Positions 21,501-34,900 of a stretch of 64,000 nucleotides of DNA are shown one piece after another (the first letter of the stretch is position 1; each line of letters opens with the position of its first letter). Both the position numbers and the translations under genes were made by a program. Source of the stretch: Apricaphanius iberus. Its lineage: Eukaryota > Chordata > Actinopteri > Cyprinodontiformes > Aphaniidae. The notes beneath the pieces were generated by a model. It was not told the DNA's origin and ran no database searches. It was given only the letters and a program-made list of their open reading frames with translations. The stretch spans positions 186,001-250,000 of the forward strand of contig JAPXFQ010002423.1 in assembly GCA_028564705.1 (NCBI GenBank), given 5' to 3'.

Positions 21501-22251
21501 AAAGTCAGCATCCATTTGCAACAAAACTGAGATAGAAAACATATTTTACAGCTTATACATGGATTCAGTTTAAGACTCACAGAAGACAGTTTTAAGGAAT
21601 TTATTTGTGGTGCTGTAGCTTAGTCTCATCCATTTTTTATTAGAAATGAGGAGCACTGAAAGTTTTTAAGTCAGTCATGAGGTGTTTCCTGTTCAGTTTG
21701 ATCTGGCACCTCTTGGAACCAGCAATAGAGAAAGGTGTAAGATGAAAGAAAACAGAGAGTAGAGATTTGGTAATACTTAAAAGATGCAGCCCCTCTGTCA
21801 GAAACACTTACTGATTTAATGAAACATGTTGGTATATTCACACAACACGAGACTAGATTTGTATTAATAATTGCAGTATTAGCCAAAAATGGAAAAAACA
21901 TGATAATTTGGTTTTATCTAAATGATAGCACTACCGATTATATAAATCAATAACACTGGAGATCAGATTAACTTTGGACGCAATAATTCTGCTCTGGAAG
22001 TTCAAAGACTTTGTCTACTTTTATCATGTATGGTATTTTATATTCTGGAAAAAATATGTTCACTATGTTAAAGAGAATGAGTCATAGGAAATACACTTCT
22101 AGGTATGGAACAGATAAAATAACAGGAGACATTATCTTTACATAAACAGTTATGTATTACATGTTTTAGAAGTTATATTATTTTAAAAAAGGAAAATGGT
22201 TTTTTTTAAAATAGAGTTGTCAAAGTACTAGTTTCCTTTTGCACCCCAACC
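18541..22251. other. AT-rich non-coding stretch with TA microsatellites
   Basis: No gene or transposon ORF is seen. AT palindromic tracts lie at about 20528-20570 and a TA repeat at 20737-20758. About 19500-19660 is more balanced, unique sequence of unknown role. Confidence 0.45.
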
Positions 22252-22257
22252 ACTGAA

Positions 22258-22520
22258 TGCCATCAATTCAATTCAGTTTATTGATAAAATGCCAATTCAC
22301 TGCAAAAAGTAATCTGAGGCCATTTCCATTACAATTCATTTTGGAAATGCAATCCCTCATACTGATCAAGCATGTAGTGACAATGGAAGGGAAAATCTCC
22401 CCTTTAACAGGAAGAAACCTCAAGTTAAACATGGCTCAGTACAAGCGGTCTCTGTTTTGACCCACTAGGGTTTTGAGAAGACAGAACAGAGACACAAAAA
22501 CAACAGAAGAACTAATGTAA
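22258..22520 (-). repeat. LINE-type 3' untranslated end, minus strand
   Basis: The + strand opens with TCAATTCAATTCAGTTTATT, the complement of the AATAAA.. (TTGAAT)n tail seen on fish L2-group elements. A typical 3' UTR phrase follows (CAGGAAGAAACCTCAAG, GGCTCAGTACAAGCGG, GAGAAGACAGAACAGAGAC). No ORF remains. It is a short, dead 3' fragment. Confidence 0.7.
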
Positions 22521-22751
22521 GAATATTTTCTATGTTAAAGAAAGTTGGCAAGTTGGTAACAGAAGATGGACAACGTTCAGTTACTGGGACCATCATCCCA
22601 GCCGATGCCCCCTTCCAACGACAAATCATAGAATGCCAGATCAGGTGTACCTTCTATGGAGATGGTTGAAGACATTTGCTTTAAATATCAAGTTTGAAAT
22701 GTAATTTCAGTGTCAAAATAATTACACTTTTAAATACAAACAAAACCATAA

Positions 22752-22875
22752 AATAGTAAATGGCCTCATTTGCATAGAGCTTTTTCAAGTCAGAAAACTT
22801 CAAAGTGCTTAAGGTACATTCAGTCATTCACCCACCATCATATGCATTCAAGCATCAATGGTAGTAAATCACATT
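22752..22875 (-). repeat. Second SINE-like family (GGCCATTTAC tail), partial copy
   Basis: AGTAAATGGCCTC, then CTTCAAAGTGCTTAAGG and CATTCAGTCATTCACCC, follow the plan of the repeats at 40388, 48134 and 54822. Only the tail-side half is present. Confidence 0.55.
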
Positions 22876-24229
22876 GTGATTTTTTAATTTTATTTCAACG
22901 TATTCACTGGCCTTATCTTGCAGGAATGCATGTCACAAAATCTAGCTTAATGACAATAAAATATAATAGTAGTCAAGAAATAAGATAAACTGACTAAACT
23001 CTAAAAGATAAGGTATGGTATACTTTACAGTTTCCCAGAAAAGAAAGATAAAGAGTCTTTCCTTTTCATTTCATCGTATTTCATAATGCAAAAGCGTGAT
23101 GGGAAGCTGTTTTTCAAACTTCTAAAGAAAGGCTAGGCCGTAATCGAATCAAGATTTACATGTGGTGAACTACTGGCATTTTCTCTTTTTTATGTTTTCT
23201 CTTCACACATTTCAAATTAACACTGTCAAGAGAAAAGTCTGATGTGAGCTGGTGACTTACTCACAGGTGCACAACACTGTTGATACAACTAGACGAATGA
23301 AAAACATTAGCTAATTCCTCACTAACTCACTAACACATTTATGAAACATAACCCCACCCACCCCCACCCCAATTCCCCCCCAAAAAATACATGAAAAATT
23401 CTCTTTAGATTTCAATTCAACTGGAAAGAAAACATTAAAAGCAGACTTTTTTACGTCAAAAGGTCTTCATTGTGCTTCAGCATGACAAGTTTCTGGCACT
23501 GAAGACCCACTTAAACGCCTCCTGAAAATATGTGATCTGAATCACTGGCAAAAACTTTCTGAAAGTCTTAAATCACAACAAATACACACCCATACTGTCC
23601 GATAAGTTGGCCAAAATCTTAACAAAACACATACACATGTCCAGAATTATAATAAGTGAAAAAGTTATGCTTTATGCAGTCTTTCATATCTAATCTGGGA
23701 ATTTGTTGGACAGAGAGAGGCTTTCGCTTTAATTTTCCTGGCAGCATTTGGCTAAGACCTGATTATTGCAGGTCTGCTCAGTGTTCCAACCAGTCTCTCC
23801 TGAGAGTTATCTATAAACATGCTCACTCCACAGATTGCTTCACTCTTACCCACTCAAACTTAAAGAAACTCCCTATACGTGTCAGTAATAAAAACCTTGC
23901 CGCTATATAAACATTTAAAGCCACCCACATTTCTATCTCCTCTTACTGTCTATCCTTAATCTTTCTTCTTTCCTGCCTCCCTCGCTTTCTCATGCTTCAC
24001 CCAGGACGTCCGGATGGGCCCTTCTAGCCCCTCAATATAGAAATGTTCCCCTCTCTTCCCTTCTTTTCATCTCTGTTTGCCTGCTGCAGTGGGGTGGGAG
24101 CTGACATCCAATAAAAGACCAGCTTGTTTCTGGTTGCCCAAAAACATAAAAAAGAGGACCGATCCATTCTGTGTTGAGTGGTTTGTTTTTCCTCCTCTCT
24201 GTGTACTTTGCTCTAGATTTTGGCCTCTT
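22876..24229. other. Non-coding stretch
   Basis: A C-rich tract lies near 23350-23382, and pyrimidine-rich sequence lies at 23930-24060. No gene is recognised. Confidence 0.45.
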
Positions 24230-24500
24230 GTAATGTGGCCTTAATAGGAAAGAAAGAATGATTTAATAGAATTAATTACCCCGAGCTGCCTGCCCACAGC
24301 TTTGATGCAAAATGCACACACAGCAGCAAGAAGCTGGAGTCTATAAAAAAGGCTATAAAAACTTAAACAAAGATATAGTGTTTTTGTTTTAATTAGTATG
24401 GCCGACATGCTTATTCAATTAGGAAGATTAATTTGCTCCAGTATGCAGTCGGCAGCAATGACTTGCAGAATAGATTCAAACAGTAGAGGAGATAAAAATT
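24230..24500. promoter_or_regulatory. Candidate conserved non-coding element
   Basis: Dense TAAT/ATTA cores (AATTAATTACC about 24270, TTTTAATTAGTATGG about 24390, TCAATTAGGAAGATTAATTTG about 24416-24435, read as separate cores) sit in complex, non-repetitive sequence. CTTTGAT and ACAAAG TCF/SOX-like words are also present. The texture is that of ultraconserved vertebrate enhancers, but conservation itself is not visible here. Confidence 0.35.
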
Positions 24501-24724
24501 AGAACCTCTAAATATCAATTCATCTGAATACAAAGTTTTCCAAATATGAATTGCACATGAGTAACGATGCAGAAAGCTGCAACTTCAAATTTGATTTTTT
24601 AGAAATTAAGATGTTCAAGTTAAAACATTTCAATAGTTTTTCAATATCTTTTGACACTTTTGGCACTTTCTGACAATATATAAATTATTATATCGATGAC
24701 ACATATTCCTTACAAAGAAAACTT

Positions 24725-24812
24725 TTAACTGATTGGAATGTTTGTATAATTGTATTGAAATGGCATTTGTGTGAATTGGCCCTATATAAATAAAAGTGAA
24801 TTGAATTGAATT
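24725..24812 (+). repeat. L2-group LINE 3' tail, plus strand
   Basis: Ends GGCCCTATATAAATAAAAG followed by GAATTGAATTGAATT. Both the TATATAAATAAA end and the GAATT-type tandem tail are typical of fish L2-group 3' termini. The copy is only about 90 bp. Confidence 0.7.
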
Positions 24813-27338
24813 ATTTTGGAATCTGAGCAGACAAAAACTTCAAACACAGGACCTCATGCTCCATTTAAATCTTTTTAATGGCCATTTAAGGATGACCAAT
24901 CCTCTTTTGATTTCGCCCAATAATATGGGGGAAAATTCAAAAATGTACCCACCCAAAAAATATGCAAAAAGTCTGGCTTGGTTTACACATTTGATGATTC
25001 TGCCTTTTTTATCACATATATCAGTAGACATCTTTTTTTGACATCTTGACATCGTTAGACATGGCCCAAATCGAAACACACATTCTCTCTTTAATCCCTA
25101 TTAAGTTAACATTTTCCTAGGGGCTATGCAGTTGTTCCATGAGGTATCATAAAGACTATACCTAGCTAGTCTTATCCAGTTTGTATTCAAAATATATATC
25201 CTCTAATTGCATGACAGCTGTTCTTATAAAGAGCATCTCAGACTGTATGTAACTGAGCTGAGCAGTAAATTGAGCACCCAATATTGCTCCACTGAGTATT
25301 CAGATTGCTTTTAGTAGCTTCTGACACTCCTGACTTTTATTTGAATTTACAAATTTCACAAATGATAAAGTTTATGCCTTCTTAACCCTAATCCTATGGG
25401 TACTGTATGCTCACAGATAAAAGCAAAATACAGGATATGAGTGTCATGTCAGCTAGTTATTCTGCAGGCTATTGGTGCATCTTCTTACTATTTAATGGAA
25501 CAAAGCATCTGCTTGTAAAGTTTTTACAAACCATGAAAAAAAAAATACTTACTGTTACGAACACCACAATGCAACTTCAAAACAGATACGTTGGTTTGTA
25601 TGTGGAATAAACAAGCTATCTACAAGTATGTTTTTGAAATGCTCTACTTTTTGAACCACTAATACTTTTCCAATGTTAAATCTTCCAGTACAGTATACAT
25701 ATTTATTTATTCTGACTTTATTTTGCTCATATAAATTTCAGGCACCTCTGGGGAAGATTCCTCGGAGATGAGAATGTTATTATTATTTTCTGTCCGCAAG
25801 TATGGTAATTTATTGGCCTTAAGCACATCCACTGATTAAGTGGCTTACTTTGTTCAGAGGAAATTACTGCTGGCACTGTTATTTTATGTTGAAAAGACTG
25901 TCTTCATTTTCAGAAAGAAAGAGGGATGTCTTTTTCCGTATCAATGGGGTTCAAATCTGTGAGCCTACTCCATCAAAATAATAAGTGGAGGCTTTGGAAA
26001 CATTTTTTAGTCCCGCAGCTCCTTGTCACTGTTAATTTGGGGTCTGTGGCCCACACATGTACACGAAATAAGCCATTTTTCAACGTCAGCATGAAGTATT
26101 TTATTGAAATAAGAGTTACAAAGGGATATTAAACTGGTATCTCATTACATGAATGAAGTTAACACTTCCCCAGTAATTCTGCCAACTGTCACGCTTGTCT
26201 AACCTTTCACTTTTAGATTCCCCCATTTGTATTTTAATATGTCTCTTCTGGCAAACTGTTCTCATCATCAGATCATTATTATGAGGTTAAATTTTTTTAT
26301 CAAAGTTTGAATTTTTTCTCAAGTACTTAAACTTTGTTACTGTGTAAAACAGAGTAAAAACTGACACCTTATTCTTACAGAAACCAAAGCTAGTAGAAGT
26401 TGAGTGATGTTTCATTAGGCCTCCTTAGCTCTATGCTAACACTTTAAAAAGACACTCCTAAATTTTTGAGATTTATTCTGGGGAGTCTAAAGAACACAGA
26501 GCATTTCCCATTATGAAGGAGTGTGAGAATTTTCATAAATTATTTTAGCATATAAATGTCCCGTTGTTAGAGTGTGATGCTTCACTATCACAGTGGCAGT
26601 ATATAATTATCCTAATTTCTTCATGATTAAGCCTGGTAGAGGCAGTGGTAGCTTGTCTAGAATGGCTAGCCTGTGTCCCTGTCTGCCTCGGTCATTTGAG
26701 TATTTACGGCGGAGCTACCATGCCTTAACAACCACAGAATTATTTCTACAACCGTCTGATAGTGCTCCAAGCTGTCTAAGCTGTCTGAGCTTTTTGCTTT
26801 GCAACTGCCGAGTAAAAGGGGCAACTGCAACGCTTCTGCCTCTAATGAGAGGTTGTCATCAAACAACTGAAGTAAACAGTTCAAACCCTATCCACAGCCT
26901 CTTTACACAAAGGACCATGTTGCCAAACCAGCATTGCTACCTGAACATAGGGCTCCAAGATGGGGAGAAGCACACACAACCTCCTAATTGCAGATATAGT
27001 TTCAGGTGGACTGGTAGAAGTTGAATATTTCTTTTAGTTGCTATCCCAGTGAAATGGTCTGCACCAAGCTAAAATTACTACGAATATTTCCTGTGCATAA
27101 AAAAAGAGATTTTCCTCACTTGCAGCTCTCATTTGGCTGGCTAGATTAATTATTATATTTCCTCCATCAAAGCAATGCTGAAACTGATGGTTGAGGTGTA
27201 GAAACTTCCAAAATATGTAGGAAAATTACGGGAAACATCCTCAGACAAATATTATTTCCATGATGGAATCAAATATTTGTAGCAATCATGTAACGTTTCG
27301 ATTATCTTGGAGATTCTAAGGGTCATAAGTTAGCCTTA
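24813..27338. other. Non-coding stretch
   Basis: The stretch around 26620-27020 is less AT-rich with an open frame, but I find no domain, codon bias or splice context to support a gene. About 25740-25920 is unique, balanced sequence that might be conserved. Confidence 0.4.
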
Positions 27339-27765
27339 TGGTGCGTTCAAACCGTCCCAAACGTCATCATCAGTTGCAGCAAGATTACATGTAAAGTCTA
27401 TGGTTGAGTCTGTCAGAGATCTGTCTGAGTCTCTGCGGTGCTTTGTGTGCGTTGGCTCCGTCAACTTATCAAGCGTTACTTGCACTTCCAGCGGCAATAT
27501 AGAAAACGCAAGCAACGGAGCATTTCAGCTAGCTCAACTTTTGATGGACTTGACAGACTTTACGCAGTACGCCAACCAATCAGAGCTTCTCACTGTACTG
27601 ATGTTGTCTAGCCAGTCACAATCTGCTAGTGTTTTAAACATTTGGCAGAGAAAGCCCAGTCTACGTGCTTTGCAAGCTTCAGCTTAAAAATGTATAAACA
27701 TCAAACTAAATGCGTTGGAAGCATTGCTTGATGCAGACAATGCATGTGGTGTGAATGCACCATTA
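27336..27765. mobile_element. Harbinger-type MITE with TTA target duplication
   Basis: The element is 27339-27762 (424 bp). The left end is TGGTGCGTTCAAACC and the right end, read on the other strand, TGGTGCATTCACACC: a 15-bp inverted repeat with two mismatches. TTA flanks it on both sides (27336-27338 and 27763-27765), the 3-bp duplication of PIF/Harbinger elements. The inside has a 95-codon open frame but no transposase similarity, so it must have moved with a partner's enzyme. The sequence is somewhat CpG-rich compared with its flanks. Confidence 0.85.
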
Positions 27766-28789
27766 CCCTAATCTGAAGGGAGCTTTAGGTTTAGTAATCA
27801 AACAAATCAGAAAAAAAGGACCCTTTAAAAATATTGCCCTATAACAACATTATAGATAACTTTATCAGATGCAATAAGACAAGTAAAATTAAGACATGTC
27901 TTAACTGTCATTGGTTATGTGTCAACCTGGCTGGATTTTGTTCATTCAATGACCATGACCGATAAGTAAATATGCATAATTTTTCCATGTTCATGTCTCA
28001 TTTAGTGTTGATTTTTTAAACATCTCCCTAAGTTATTTTTTTGTATCCCTGAATACAACTTGCAAACTTGTTGTATGATAAAGGTTTACCAGTCATCTCA
28101 TTTTAGTTAGGAATAAGGTAAAAGAACAAAGCCAAGAGTCCATCACATTTCAATAAGATCTTTGAAACACCATGCACAATGCTAATTAATTTGTCAAACA
28201 ACAAACCCCATTTCCTGAGAGCAATCTTAAAAATGGTTTGCAAACCAGTCAGGTATTATAGAAATTATAGCAAAACTCCAACACTATGATCAGAAAACTC
28301 TGCAAGAGCCTATGCAAAACACAAAATTATTTTTATCATGGAAAAATAATTGTCTTCCCACCTCTTATCTCACATTTGCTGGTTTATTTACAGGTCAGAC
28401 TATGCTTATGAGTCCGACCCATCAGCCTTCTGTCAATTGCTTAAACAACTGGCACGAAAAAACAAACAAATAGGAGCAGAAAAACCTATTTGAGGACAAA
28501 AACCTCCATCAGAATAAGGTTAAGACTTCAGATGTTGTTCTTCCAGCTGCCCATAGCCCCTCAGGCTTCAAATCGTTAGGTCTGGGGGAAGGGAGGGCTG
28601 CCAACCCATCACCAACCCATGAGAAGCAGGAGATAGGATGGGATAGAGGCCAAATGGAACACAAGTGAAAAACACTAAATCAGAATTCAAAAGTAATTGG
28701 TAAGGAAGAGGAGAGTGCCAAGCGAAGACAAAAAGGACTGAGAGAGACTTTCAGTCTGACAGAACAGGAGGGAGTAGAAAGCAAGAAGG

Positions 28790-29030
28790 AATGTCTGCAG
28801 GAGTAAAAATTAATTGAGCGAATAATGAGTCAGCATTGTTTACTGGAGTTTGAGACCTTTTAAAACAACACAGAGCCGCATTATGGTGTGTGCTGTGTCA
28901 GCATGTATTTATCAGAGTTCATTTGTATTTCAGCTGAATTTATGGAAAATTGAAACAGAACGTGAAAATATGTCCAACAGTGCTGGGTGTAGATAATTGA
29001 AAAGCTATTCAGCACATTGCTGAGCTGAAT
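28790..29030. promoter_or_regulatory. Candidate conserved non-coding element with MARE- and forkhead-like sites
   Basis: TGAGTCAGCA (28826-28835) is a near-ideal Maf/NRF2-type site, and it is followed one base later by TGTTTAC (28837-28843), a forkhead core. ATTA cores and TGTGTCAGCATG lie nearby. The sequence is complex and non-repetitive. Function is inferred from motif layout only. Confidence 0.33.
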
Positions 29031-29424
29031 ATGGATGTTTGCTATGACATCGATCAACTTTAAAAAAATATTTTTTTAATTTGTTGTTGTTTCAGACTAT
29101 ACTTAACTATTTAGAGCTTGTTGTGTGGTGTCAAATTGTTGTCATACAGTCTTATTTAGCTAGGTTTAACTAGTTCCCCAAAAACAGAAGGTAGGAAGAT
29201 TTGAAAATAACATATTGGAAAATTCAAACAGAAAGGAAAAAGCGTTAGAAGTTTTTTTTTTTAGATCAATACAGAGAATAAGGCAAGCACTTTGGAAATA
29301 TTTGTTCTTTTGGACTTCTTTAGGTTTACGTATCACATCGAACTGATGAGTAAAGTCTGCATAGTTACAGTTTGTTATAAATAGAATCACCATGGCTCTC
29401 CTGTTAAACTGATAGCACCTTCCA

Positions 29425-30150
29425 AACTGTGTTGGTAACATTACATTTAAAAAATGTAATCAGTAATAATTACTCACTACTTGCTCCAAAAAGTAACTGA
29501 TTTAGTAACTGAATTACTGTATAATAAAAGTAAGTAGTTACCAGGGAAAGTAACTGTTTGCATTACTCTTAAAATTGTATATATATTAAAGAATTTTGAT
29601 TTTCTGATAAGTTTTCTGAAGTCACTTGAAATGAGTAGAAGAGACAGGTATTTGTATATAAGTTTCTATATTTTTTGTACATCAACAGCTAATAATGTAT
29701 TATGCATTTCAAGTTTTATCTTTGCAACAAAAGTAAACAGCTAAACAACCTATGACAACTGGTCAATTAAACAACTAATATTTCCCTTTTTTTTGAAGAA
29801 CTAATTACTGGTTATATCTCCATCTCAAAAAATGCAAATTTCATCAGTGTTCCAATTTCTGGTGCTCCATTGAATTGGTTTGTCTTTTCTTTGAATGGCA
29901 ATGTAGCCTAACTTGAGTGAAAAACAGTGACTCTGATGGCTACCATATGTGGCCTCTCCCTTAGACAATCATAATCGCTTATCTCATTGTTAACCCATCC
30001 AGCCACCACACAAGCCATTTTTGTGTGGAGCGTGAGGTGAATTCGGAATATGCTATCAGCCGCACCGCATTTAGCGATCAGTAACTGCAATGACGCTATA
30101 ACAAAGGAGACAGTAATTAGTGCAATTGTTTTACCTAACGCCATTTTTTT
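29425..30150. mobile_element. Non-autonomous element of the hAT-like GTAACG/TTACTTTT type, decayed
   Basis: The left end has repeated AGTAACTGATTTAGTAACTG, TAAAAGTAAGTAGTTACC and GAAAGTAACTGTTTGCATTAC phrases. The right end has GGAGACAGTAATTAGTGC and TACCTAACGCC. I recall this pairing from a very common fish DNA-transposon-derived repeat that bears no protein. No ORF is present, and the ends are too eroded to identify a target duplication. The hAT assignment is tentative. Confidence 0.55.
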
Positions 30151-31802
30151 AAAACACTTTTATGACAAACGCTACTGACAAGTGTTAAAAGGTTCTTTTG
30201 AATTACAACTTTAAAATAAGTCAAATAAAATACATGATGTGAATTATTAACTGTACCTGACCCAGATCAGTTTAGTATATCCTAAAAATATGGAGCCACA
30301 AAATAAAACTGTTGTAGAGAAAATGTGGACATGTGAGACAGCAGTTTTTGTTTCTACAACACATGCTTAAAGGGTATCCACTGTTAATTTAGGTTACTAA
30401 AATTACCATCAGATTTAAATTGAACAGCAACCATGAAGTTACACTGCTTTAGGGTTGCAGATTACCCAGTCCATATTACATTACTTGTCCACATTAAACA
30501 CCTCATGTAGTGTCTGGAAAAAATCAACCTGTTTCCGCTACCCAGACCTCTGTTGGCCTCTTTATTTACAGCATAAAAGCCAAAGCCTCAGGGTGTCTGT
30601 CAACATCAGAAATGCAGAAGCTCAAGTCTTAAGCTTTCCCAAAGGCACCTGATGTATTTGGCATGTCCGTACACAAATGTAGGTGCTGTCTCTGTGAATA
30701 CAATTACCTTTTATCAGTCACCTTGTCTTTAACATATCCATATGAAAGTACATTGCAAAATATACACACATGTTGATTTGTTTCATGTTTTGTTACATTA
30801 CTACTACAAACTTAGATCAACAGTTCTTCACGCATTGTTTTACATGATGGGCAACTAGAACACCTTCTACATAACGTTTGCTGTGCTTTTTTGCAAGTCT
30901 TTTTCTTTCTTTATTTCAACATTGGCTTTTCCAATTTTCCATAATGTTGATGTGCAGGGCTGTGTATAAACCCTGAGACAGAAGAGTCTATGGCAAACAG
31001 AAAAGAGTTGGAAATAACTTCTTCCTTTTTTTTTATCCCGATTGAAGCCTGGCTGCTTTTTGCGAGCCACTCCAAAAGGTGGCTGTCCTTCAGAGCCCCT
31101 GTGAACTGTCGGGAAATCAGCTCTTAGGCACTAAAAGCCAGAAGCTCCCGAACATCTGCATCGCTCCAGTTTGCCATCTCAGCTGATACAGTCTAGAAAT
31201 GCCAAATGTCCTCCCCATGTTTACATGCGTTTTACATACTGTTGCTGGCTGAGGCTCAGAGCACATTCATCACATAATCATATCATAATCCATTGTTGTG
31301 GCAAGGCGGGATCTTCATTCAGAAGAGCAGCATTGCTGCATTATTACAGTAATATTCCCACAATGCCATGCCGGATTCATGAGACACACGGTGCCAGGAG
31401 TATTACCCCAATGTGTCAGCACGGTGTATCTTAAGAAAACGCCTTATGTTGCGCTTCTTAAATACCTTTCTGAAAAATTTTCGCGTCACTATTATTTGCC
31501 AGTTTAGTAATGCTCTTTATGTCGTCAGATAATAGGTTAAAATTTGTTTTGTAGGATATTTAAACTTGAAATACTGCTCCACAAACTAACACTGCTTAAA
31601 ACTTCTTGATAACTTTATTCCTGAGTTATCTGATGTCACTTGTTTTTCATGATGCTGTTTGTTTACTAATTTTCCACCTGAGGCTTTCACATCACAGCTG
31701 TATTCATACTGAAAATGAATTCCACACAAGTGGATTATGTTCACTAACTACGTGACTTCTAAAGGTACTAAATTGTAGTGGTTGAAGATAAGTGTGCAGC
31801 AG
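30151..31802. other. Non-coding stretch
   Basis: About 31080-31440 is GC-richer and non-repetitive with no coding signal; it might be regulatory. Nothing else is recognised. Confidence 0.4.
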
Positions 31803-31990
31803 GCACATTTAAATTTTAATTTGCATTCTTAAAATAAATTAAAAATACATTAATTTTCTTCCACTTAACAATTATGTGCTGTGTTGGTCTATCACATTCA
31901 ATCCTAATAAATATTTGGTAATAATATTGAATTTTGTGATTGTAACAAAAACTGTCAAAAAGTTCAGGTTCATAAAGACTACAAGGCCTG
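31803..31990 (+). mobile_element. Tc1-like transposon 3' end, decayed
   Basis: TTCCACTTAACAATTATGTG, GTTGGTCTATCACATTCAATCC and TTGTGATTGTAAC follow in the order found in the 3' non-coding end of a common vertebrate Tc1 element. The same end, better preserved with coding sequence attached, appears at 48452-48962. No transposase coding sequence remains here. Confidence 0.65.
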
Positions 31991-34900
31991 AAGGTGTTAT
32001 TTCACTGAAGAACAAAAAAACACTTAATGGGTCAGTATTTAGTTTTTTTTTCTAGTAAATTAACCTTCTGAAATTGTGCCTATGAAAAACGTTTGTATGG
32101 AACTCATTTTATTTTGTGTTACATACCCAACACTATTATGTTATAAGCAGCATATTCAAACTCTTAGTGTGAGGTCTTCTTTCTGAGAAAGGAGAATCAG
32201 TCATCATAAATGCCTGGGAGGTGTATGACCATCTGTAGCTGACCCATACCACATGCAGACAACTTTAATCTTTTACTGTCAGTGTCAAATAAAGATAAAA
32301 TCGATCTCCACTGTTTAAAATGGAGTGGAGAGGATAGAAGATTTAAGGTGTTTTACTCTCCCTTCCCAGGCCCAGTGCCTAGTTTTCTTAAAGTGCTTTA
32401 TTGGCCTCTTTTTATTGCTTCCGCAAATTGTAATTGTAACATTTTAGCTGCCTTATGAAGGTAGTGAATTGAAGAACTTTTATTTTCTTTACAGGAGATC
32501 ACAGCTAGAATTGTCTTAGGAGGGTTTCCATTATGAGAAAGAATATTTGACCTCTGTCAGAAGGTAATTTTTTGTGCCCATCTGTCTCTCTCTGTTTGTC
32601 TGTCAGCAAGCTTCTTTAAAAAGTTCTGGACAGATTTCGATGACATTTTCAGGAAATCTCCACATTGGGAGCAGGAAAAACTGATTAATGTTTGGGGTTT
32701 ATCCGACATGAAGCATGTATCCGTCCCACCGACCACCGATGTAATCTTGGTCTCCTCTTCTGTCTCAGAGAGCTTACAGACAGCTGATCTTTCGCAGCAG
32801 CCCCACTATGGTTGGACCACATGCACAGTAAATTAATTGAGCATGCACAAATTCCCCCTTTCTCCTGGAAACACTTAACAGCTGAATATGCTCTCGTTGT
32901 GGGAGAAAAAATAGCTCCTTCCTTTAAACCAATATAAGTCTGTTAGGCATTTTACATATTTTATCAACGGATTGGCCAGATTGCGAGACAACCTTTGGAC
33001 CCAGAACTGTGCAATGCTCGAACTCTCTGCACCCAATTATTCTTAATGATATATAGTATATACTGATCAAATATATGGCTTGGTACCTCCTACACAGTCT
33101 TGATATCTGGTCCCACAAGCTTAAATCACTTTACACTGCAGAGTAGATGGAATTAGGTCAGAGGGTATCGTGCTCAAATCTGGTCCTCAACTAACATTTG
33201 CTACTGATCTCTACATGACACATTCCGTAGATGCATTAACTGAGATGTAAATTATCAATTAATTAACATTTCTTTGAAATATTCCCATCACACTTATCTC
33301 TGATAGAGCTGCAGTCTGTGTGTAACTCAAAGAAAGTGCTTGCTTGATGGCAGCATTAAATAAAAACAATCATGGGAGCTGACAGTCACTCCTTTAACTG
33401 GCGAAGCCTTTGTAGGAACTCATACATGTATGTAATGTTACCATAACAACCAGCCATGTTTTGCTCAGAAGGGCTATTATCAATTTACTCAGTTATCTAC
33501 ACTAACCTTTTTCTGTGGATATAAAAGATAAAGAAGTTCTGTTAAAATTCCTAAACCTTGAGTCAAAGGTAAATCTAAATTATTTGGTTTTGTGACTAGA
33601 TTGCAACTTAACTTTAATTCTCTATTTTTGGTATAGGCTAACTTCAGTCAAAATTTCTCCTAAACATGTCTTCATGTACACACAATACACTTGGTCTAGT
33701 AAAACAAAGTGGGTCCTGAGAGCAAAATCTTCAAACCAGGAATAAAAAGTTCTGCTGCTTTTGTTCCTTTAATTTGAACATACTGGCTAAAGTACACATA
33801 AGGTTTCGCATATATTTCATTAAGCTGTCATACTTGTTTCTCCTGCCAAATACTGTATATGGTGGAGTAATTATAAAATCCAGATGATAAGGTGCTGAGA
33901 GACAGCAAATGGGCAGGCCACACCCTTGAGTTTAGAATGTGCCTGGATGATACATAAAAATGCTTTAAGTGTATATTTGCATGTATGTTCGATTGCCAAA
34001 TACACATAGAATGGCAAGAGGAATAAAATACAAAAGGAAGCTATTATTATGCTTTGTTTCTTTTCCTTAAGAAATAAAATGGTATGTATAAAAATGGAAA
34101 TATAAGTCCAGTATGTTGGATTTAAATATATTTTTAAAAAAGTTTCCTCCCCAGGGAATAATTCCTTTAAACCTTGATGGGAGAGAAAAGGAAGATTTTT
34201 TTTTTATTTTGCCATCGATCCATATGGCATAGTTTTCATCTGAGAGAGGAGATAAAGGCAGCCACAACATTATGTCATCTGTCAGTGAGATACTTTCAAG
34301 TTCCCACAGCAAAGGTGCACTATCATCCTGTGTCAAACATGGATCATCTTATAGTATAGTACAAGTACAGTATAGGCAAACTATAGAGTGTACTGAATAT
34401 GCCACTCCAGCTCTTCATTCTCAACCAAATGTCATCAGTTAATATCAAACGCACACAACATTATTTGCCGTATGATAAAATAAAGCTTACTGTCGATTTT
34501 ATCAGTTTGCAATAGCACAGTAACCGGTTTTGTTTCCCAGCAGAAACTAGGTCACATTGTAAACCCCTTCATACCTCTGTCACTGTAGTATTATTTCAGC
34601 TGCTTCGTCTACTTACAGTGAAGCCAAGAAGACAGTTGATGTCAGCGCTTGAAGAACAACAAAAGGAGTGCATCAAAACTGGTACGTGCCGTGCCAAAAT
34701 GTCTCACAATCTCATCACCATCTGCTTTGCGTTTACATAGCTTTCATTCTCAAAGACAGAGGAGGCAAGGGCTTTTACTTGTGGTTGCCTAGCTGCTGCC
34801 ATGTTGTGATACGACCAGCAAAAAAATAAATAAATAAATAAAAAAAATTCAAAGTATCTTTGAAATAATGCCCATAACTCATTCGAAACTGCCAACCCTT

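Noticed and set aside
26593..27024. 143-codon open frame
   Set aside because: Composition and residues look random, with no recognised domain; kept as non-coding.
27400..27687. 95-codon frame as a small gene
   Set aside because: Lies wholly inside a non-autonomous Harbinger-type MITE with no recognisable domain.
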